From the NCBI GenBank assembly GCA_029556545.1, contig JAKQEQ010000140.1, forward strand, positions 1 to 16,023: a DNA stretch of 16,023 bases, read 5' to 3'. The stretch is from Candidatus Hydrogenedentota bacterium. GTDB taxonomy: Bacteria; Hydrogenedentota; Hydrogenedentia; Hydrogenedentales; JAGMZX01. Positions within the stretch are counted from its first letter, which is position 1. Each line of letters opens with the position of its first letter. Below the pieces are notes generated by a model. The model ran no database searches and had not been told where the DNA came from. It saw nothing but the letters and a program-made list of their open reading frames with translations. The position numbers and the translations under genes are program-made. Positions 13,542 to 16,023 of the stretch are shown one piece after another.

Positions 13542-13547
13542 TTTGTC

Positions 13548-14018
13548 ATGGTCGAGCTCGAACTGTTGGGCGTCAGCCAGTCGCCGGAACAGCACCATCC
13601 GCTGGTGCTCCTGCGGCATGAAAACCGCGTGCTGCCGATCCTCGTGGGCCTGCCCGAGGCCCGGGCCATCCAGGCCGGACTCATGGAGGAAAAGCCGCCG
13701 CGGCCGATGACCCACGACCTGATCCGCAACGTGCTCGCCGGGCTGCGCGGCGAGGTGCGGTCGGTCACCATCTACAAGCTCGAAAACGACACCTTCTACG
13801 CGCACCTGAACGTCGAGCAGAAGAACGCGGCGGGACTGGTCGAGCAGGTGCTCCGCATCGACTCGCGCCCGAGCGACGGCATCGCCATCGCCGTGCGGGT
13901 GAACTGCCCGATCCTCGCGTCGGAGGAGGTCATGGAAATAGCCGGGCAGGACGCCTCGATCCTCGGCGGTCCCGAGGACGAGGACGACGAGGACGAGGAC
14001 AGCGATTTCGATTCGTAG
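13548..14018 (+). CDS. Bifunctional nuclease (BFN/DUF151) domain protein
   Basis: 156 aa, the typical size of stand-alone BFN-domain proteins. The domain spans about 1-135 and shows the family blocks LPILVGLPEARAI (29-41), RPMTHDLIRNVL (52-63), VTIYKLENDTFYAHL (73-87) and the signature RIDSRPSDGIAIAVR (103-117). Plant and Thermotoga relatives have been linked to nuclease activity or solved as structures, but the cellular role in bacteria is unsettled. No signal peptide or membrane segment is seen, so it is cytoplasmic. The C-terminus ends in a strongly acidic tail, PEDEDDEDEDSDFDS (142-156), which could mediate binding to a basic partner. It follows the GT-C gene by 57 bp with its own -10-like box and a strong RBS, so it may be transcribed both from upstream and independently. 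Identification is firm; function is not. Confidence 0.92.
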   Translation: MVELELLGVSQSPEQHHPLVLLRHENRVLPILVGLPEARAIQAGLMEEKPPRPMTHDLIRNVLAGLRGEVRSVTIYKLENDTFYAHLNVEQKNAAGLVEQVLRIDSRPSDGIAIAVRVNCPILASEEVMEIAGQDASILGGPEDEDDEDEDSDFDS

Positions 14019-14226
14019 CGCGGGGGAGGCGGGCCGAGGGGACTGAAAGGGATTAAAAGGACGGAAAGGACCAAAAGGAAGCAGAGGCGGTTTGCGGGCC
14101 GAACCGCGTTGCAGCTATGACGGATTCAGCGGCGTGTCGCCCGGCACCGCACCGTCCCTTCTCCTTGGTCCTTTACGTCGTCTTGGTCTCTTTGGTCTTT
14201 TTCCCGCTCGTCCGCGCATATCCGGG
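14019..14226. repeat. Convergent intergenic gap with facing purine-rich and pyrimidine-rich tracts
   Basis: No gene is seen in these 208 bp. A plus-strand purine tract (about 14036-14084: GGGACTGAAAGG, GGATTAAAAGGA, GGACCAAAAGGA units) faces a pyrimidine tract (about 14153-14211: TCCTTGGTCCTTT, TCTTTGGTC units). AAAGGACCAA (14065-14074) and TTGGTCCTTT (14165-14174) are exact complements, so a large stem-loop is possible. Lying between two converging stops, it may act as a two-way transcription stop. Confidence 0.6.
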
Positions 14227-16023
14227 TTACGGCTCCGGCGCGATTTCACTGATCACCACATCGCTGTACAGGGCGCCACCCGCCAGTCGATACTCTATTT
14301 CGCCCGACACCTGCTGGGCACCGTCGGCGTCCGCCGGCACACGCACGACATAGGTAAACGTGGCTGGGAATGGCGGTACGGCAATCCACAGAAATTCAAA
14401 GGGCGAGGAATCGCCAAGAACCGGCTTGAGCACCGGATCATTGGGACCCGCGGAGGAGACAAATGTCCAGCCCGCGGGAAACACTTCACGCATGCTGATG
14501 GCCGCCAACGCGCCACCGCACGTGCTACCCAAGACGATTTCCACAGTGAGCAGGTCGCCTGGCGTATAGGTGGGCAATACCCTCCGTTCAAAGAAGGTGC
14601 AGGGCCTGTAAGCCTTGAATGTGCGCAACGCCGCGCCTGTCGCCGCGTCCCAAAGCATTGCCGAGCTATCGTGTGATCCCGTCAGCACGTGCCTGCCGTT
14701 TGGTGAGAACGCTACGGATAGCACGCCTGCCCTATGACCCGAAAAGGTACGCAGCTGCGCTCCAGTGGCCGTGTCCCATAGCCTCGCCGTTGTATCCCAC
14801 GACCCTGTCAACAGGTGTGTGCCGTCCGGCGAAAACGCCACGGAGTGTACGCGATGCGTGCTAATGCTATTCGTGCGAATTATGGCCCCTGTTGTCGCGT
14901 CCCAAAGCCTTATTGTACCGTCACTTGCTCCGGTAAGCACGCGCGAACCATCCGGCGAAAACGCCACGGAATTGACTGAACCTGTGTGGCCAGAGAACGT
15001 GCGGATTTCCGCGCCTGTCGCCACAAGCCAGAGTTTGGCCGTTTGGTCCCCCGATCCGGTCAGAACGTGCGCGCCGTCCGGTGAAAACGCTACGGAGTTT
15101 ACATAACTTATGTGGCCAGAGAACGTGCGGATTTCCGCTCCCGTCGCCGCATGCCAGAGTTTAGCCGTCAGGTCCGTCGAGCCCGTCAGGACCTGCATAC
15201 TGTCCGGTGAGAACGCGACGGAATAGACTGTATGTGTGTGCCCCGAAAACGTCCTGATGTCCGCGCCGGTCGCTGTGTCCCAAAGCCTCGCGGTGTGGTC
15301 CGTTGACCCCGTCAGAACTTGCGAGCCGTCGGATGAGAATGCGACAGAATTGACTTGGCCCGTGTGACCGAACAGGCAGCTCGTGGTCGTACCGGTTGTG
15401 GGGTCGAGAATCATCGCCCCCACGGCCCCGCCGAAAACGATTCGCCTCCCGTCGGGGGAGTAGGCCACGCCATGGATATCGAATATGTCGGCATCCTCAC
15501 AATCCCCGCCGTCCTCGCCTTCCCCTTCGCCTTCGCCCTCGTCCGGATCCACAGGCATTAGCACGCTCGATACGAGGTCCGAGGTCAGTTCGGGGCCGGT
15601 GGTGCGATATAAGGCGCGGCCCGAGAGCGTTTGGGGACCCGCGGCATCCTCGGGTACGGCGAGCACGTAGGCGAAGTTCAGGGGAAAATCAAAGCCCGAG
15701 AACCACACGAATTCCAACTTTTCTGTGGTCTCGGAGGGAGGGAAGATGGCCGGTGTATTGCCGCCCGCGAGCCCCTGGAAGCTCCAACCCGGCGGGAGAT
15801 ACTCGATGACGCCCAGCGCCCTCACTTGCTCCGTGCCCGTGTACTCCAACTGAATCTGGACCGTGAGCGTCGCGCCCGGCATGTAGAAACCGCCGCTGTC
15901 GAAGGTACGCAGAAGCACCATGTCTTTCGGCGGTTCGGGTTCGCCCTCGCCTTCGCCTTCCCCCTCACCCTCGCCCTCGCCTTCCCCCTCCCCTTCGCCC
16001 TCGCCTTCGCCTTCACCCTCGCC
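14227..16023 (-). CDS. WD40 beta-propeller protein with Gly-Glu linkers and twin flanking domains (5' end cut off)
   Basis: The C-terminal 598 codons are visible; the frame stays open to the right edge, so the start and any signal peptide are missing. Numbering from the Met codon at 15921 downward: before it, 14 Gly-Glu pairs then PEPPKD; domain A about 5-125; a short Gly-Glu linker about 128-136; a seven-bladed WD40 propeller about 148-441; domain B about 442-560. Blades 2-7 are exactly 42 residues each, with the pattern SVAFSPDG..VLTGS.D.TA.LWD.ATGA..RTFSGH; blade 1 is degenerate. Domains A and B share PGxxLTV..., a PPGWSF/PAGWTF block and FxY-VxVP, so they are duplicates, probably beta-sandwiches. 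The product is likely secreted or surface-bound, with a scaffold or binding role. No catalytic residues are seen. The ATG at 15921 is internal, not the start, because the repeat linker upstream is clearly coding. Confidence 0.88.
   Translation of the reverse strand, partial: GEGEGEGEGEGEGEGEGEGEGEGEGEGEPEPPKDMVLLRTFDSGGFYMPGATLTVQIQLEYTGTEQVRALGVIEYLPPGWSFQGLAGGNTPAIFPPSETTEKLEFVWFSGFDFPLNFAYVLAVPEDAAGPQTLSGRALYRTTGPELTSDLVSSVLMPVDPDEGEGEGEGEDGGDCEDADIFDIHGVAYSPDGRRIVFGGAVGAMILDPTTGTTTSCLFGHTGQVNSVAFSSDGSQVLTGSTDHTARLWDTATGADIRTFSGHTHTVYSVAFSPDSMQVLTGSTDLTAKLWHAATGAEIRTFSGHISYVNSVAFSPDGAHVLTGSGDQTAKLWLVATGAEIRTFSGHTGSVNSVAFSPDGSRVLTGASDGTIRLWDATTGAIIRTNSISTHRVHSVAFSPDGTHLLTGSWDTTARLWDTATGAQLRTFSGHRAGVLSVAFSPNGRHVLTGSHDSSAMLWDAATGAALRTFKAYRPCTFFERRVLPTYTPGDLLTVEIVLGSTCGGALAAISMREVFPAGWTFVSSAGPNDPVLKPVLGDSSPFEFLWIAVPPFPATFTYVVRVPADADGAQQVSGEIEYRLAGGALYSDVVISEIAPEP
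14599..15354 (-). repeat. Six 126-bp tandem repeats coding for WD40 blades 2-7
   Basis: The six units are in strict 126-bp register with no indel. Similar strings recur on the plus strand, for example GTCCGGCGAAAACGCCACGG and GTGCGGATTTCCGC repeated at fixed spacing near 14826-15150. Similarity holds at DNA as well as protein level, pointing to recent duplication or gene conversion. Confidence 0.85.
15940..16023 (-). repeat. Hexanucleotide repeat coding for (Gly-Glu)14, running off the window
   Basis: Fourteen 6-bp GGN-GAR units on the minus strand with varied third codon positions, continuing past the edge. The variation in GGC/GGT/GGG and GAA/GAG shows selection for the Gly-Glu peptide instead of simple slippage alone. 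It forms a flexible acidic spacer ahead of domain A. Confidence 0.85.

Noticed and set aside
13527-13547. ATG at 13527 for the BFN gene
   Set aside because: It overlaps the TATAAT box and lacks an RBS; ATG 13548 has AAGGAG at 6 nt.
11046-13805. 919-codon minus-strand frame opposite the second GT-C gene
   Set aside because: Very long but purely compositional. It spans parts of three plus-strand genes and includes the reverse reading of the palindromic repeat.

Overview
The window reads as high-GC chromosomal DNA from an uncultured-type Gram-negative bacterium. Supporting traits are a Tat/lipobox sulfatase-like protein, a xylose-isomerase-like barrel protein, multiheme c-type cytochromes, a protein with (Gly-Glu)n linkers around a WD40 propeller, and many simple tandem repeats between genes. 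This mix recalls Candidatus Hydrogenedentota or the neighbouring Planctomycetes/Lentisphaerae/Verrucomicrobia groups. That placement rests on remembered style, not on a marker gene, and is tentative. No rRNA or tRNA gene was recognised.

Layout. (1) 1-1241: trailing part of a type I-E-like CRISPR array, 20 complete identical 29-bp repeats plus one cut by the window edge, with 20 spacers of exactly 32 bp. Leader and cas genes would lie to the left, outside the window. (2) 1242-1557: gene-free stretch with a 12-bp hairpin, a 17-bp inverted-repeat pair and 13 copies of a 7-bp tandem repeat. (3) 1558-5559, minus strand: sensor histidine kinase, overlapping NarL-type response regulator, tetraheme cytochrome c and sugar-phosphate-isomerase-like protein, read right to left. 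(4) 5805-7739, plus strand, divergent from the kinase: an 11-heme cytochrome c fused to a membrane cytochrome b. (5) 7902-13490, plus strand: a sulfatase-superfamily lipoprotein followed by two overlapping paralogous GT-C-type membrane glycosyltransferases. (6) 13548-14018, plus strand: a bifunctional-nuclease (BFN) domain protein. (7) 14227-16023, minus strand: a secreted-looking seven-bladed WD40 protein cut by the right edge.

How the genes may work together. The kinase carries one CXXCH heme-attachment motif in its predicted periplasmic domain. It sits with its regulator between a periplasmic tetraheme cytochrome and a divergent 11-heme cytochrome b/c quinol-oxidase-like protein. I infer a self-contained redox-sensing respiratory module: a c-heme kinase reads the redox state of the periplasm and sets expression of the electron-transfer proteins on either side. 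This is the most interesting system here. The sulfatase-like protein has Thr at the usual formylglycine position and sits beside two lipid-linked-sugar-type glycosyltransferases, which suggests decoration of a cell-surface glycan. One of those glycosyltransferases contains a palindromic interspersed repeat translated in frame.
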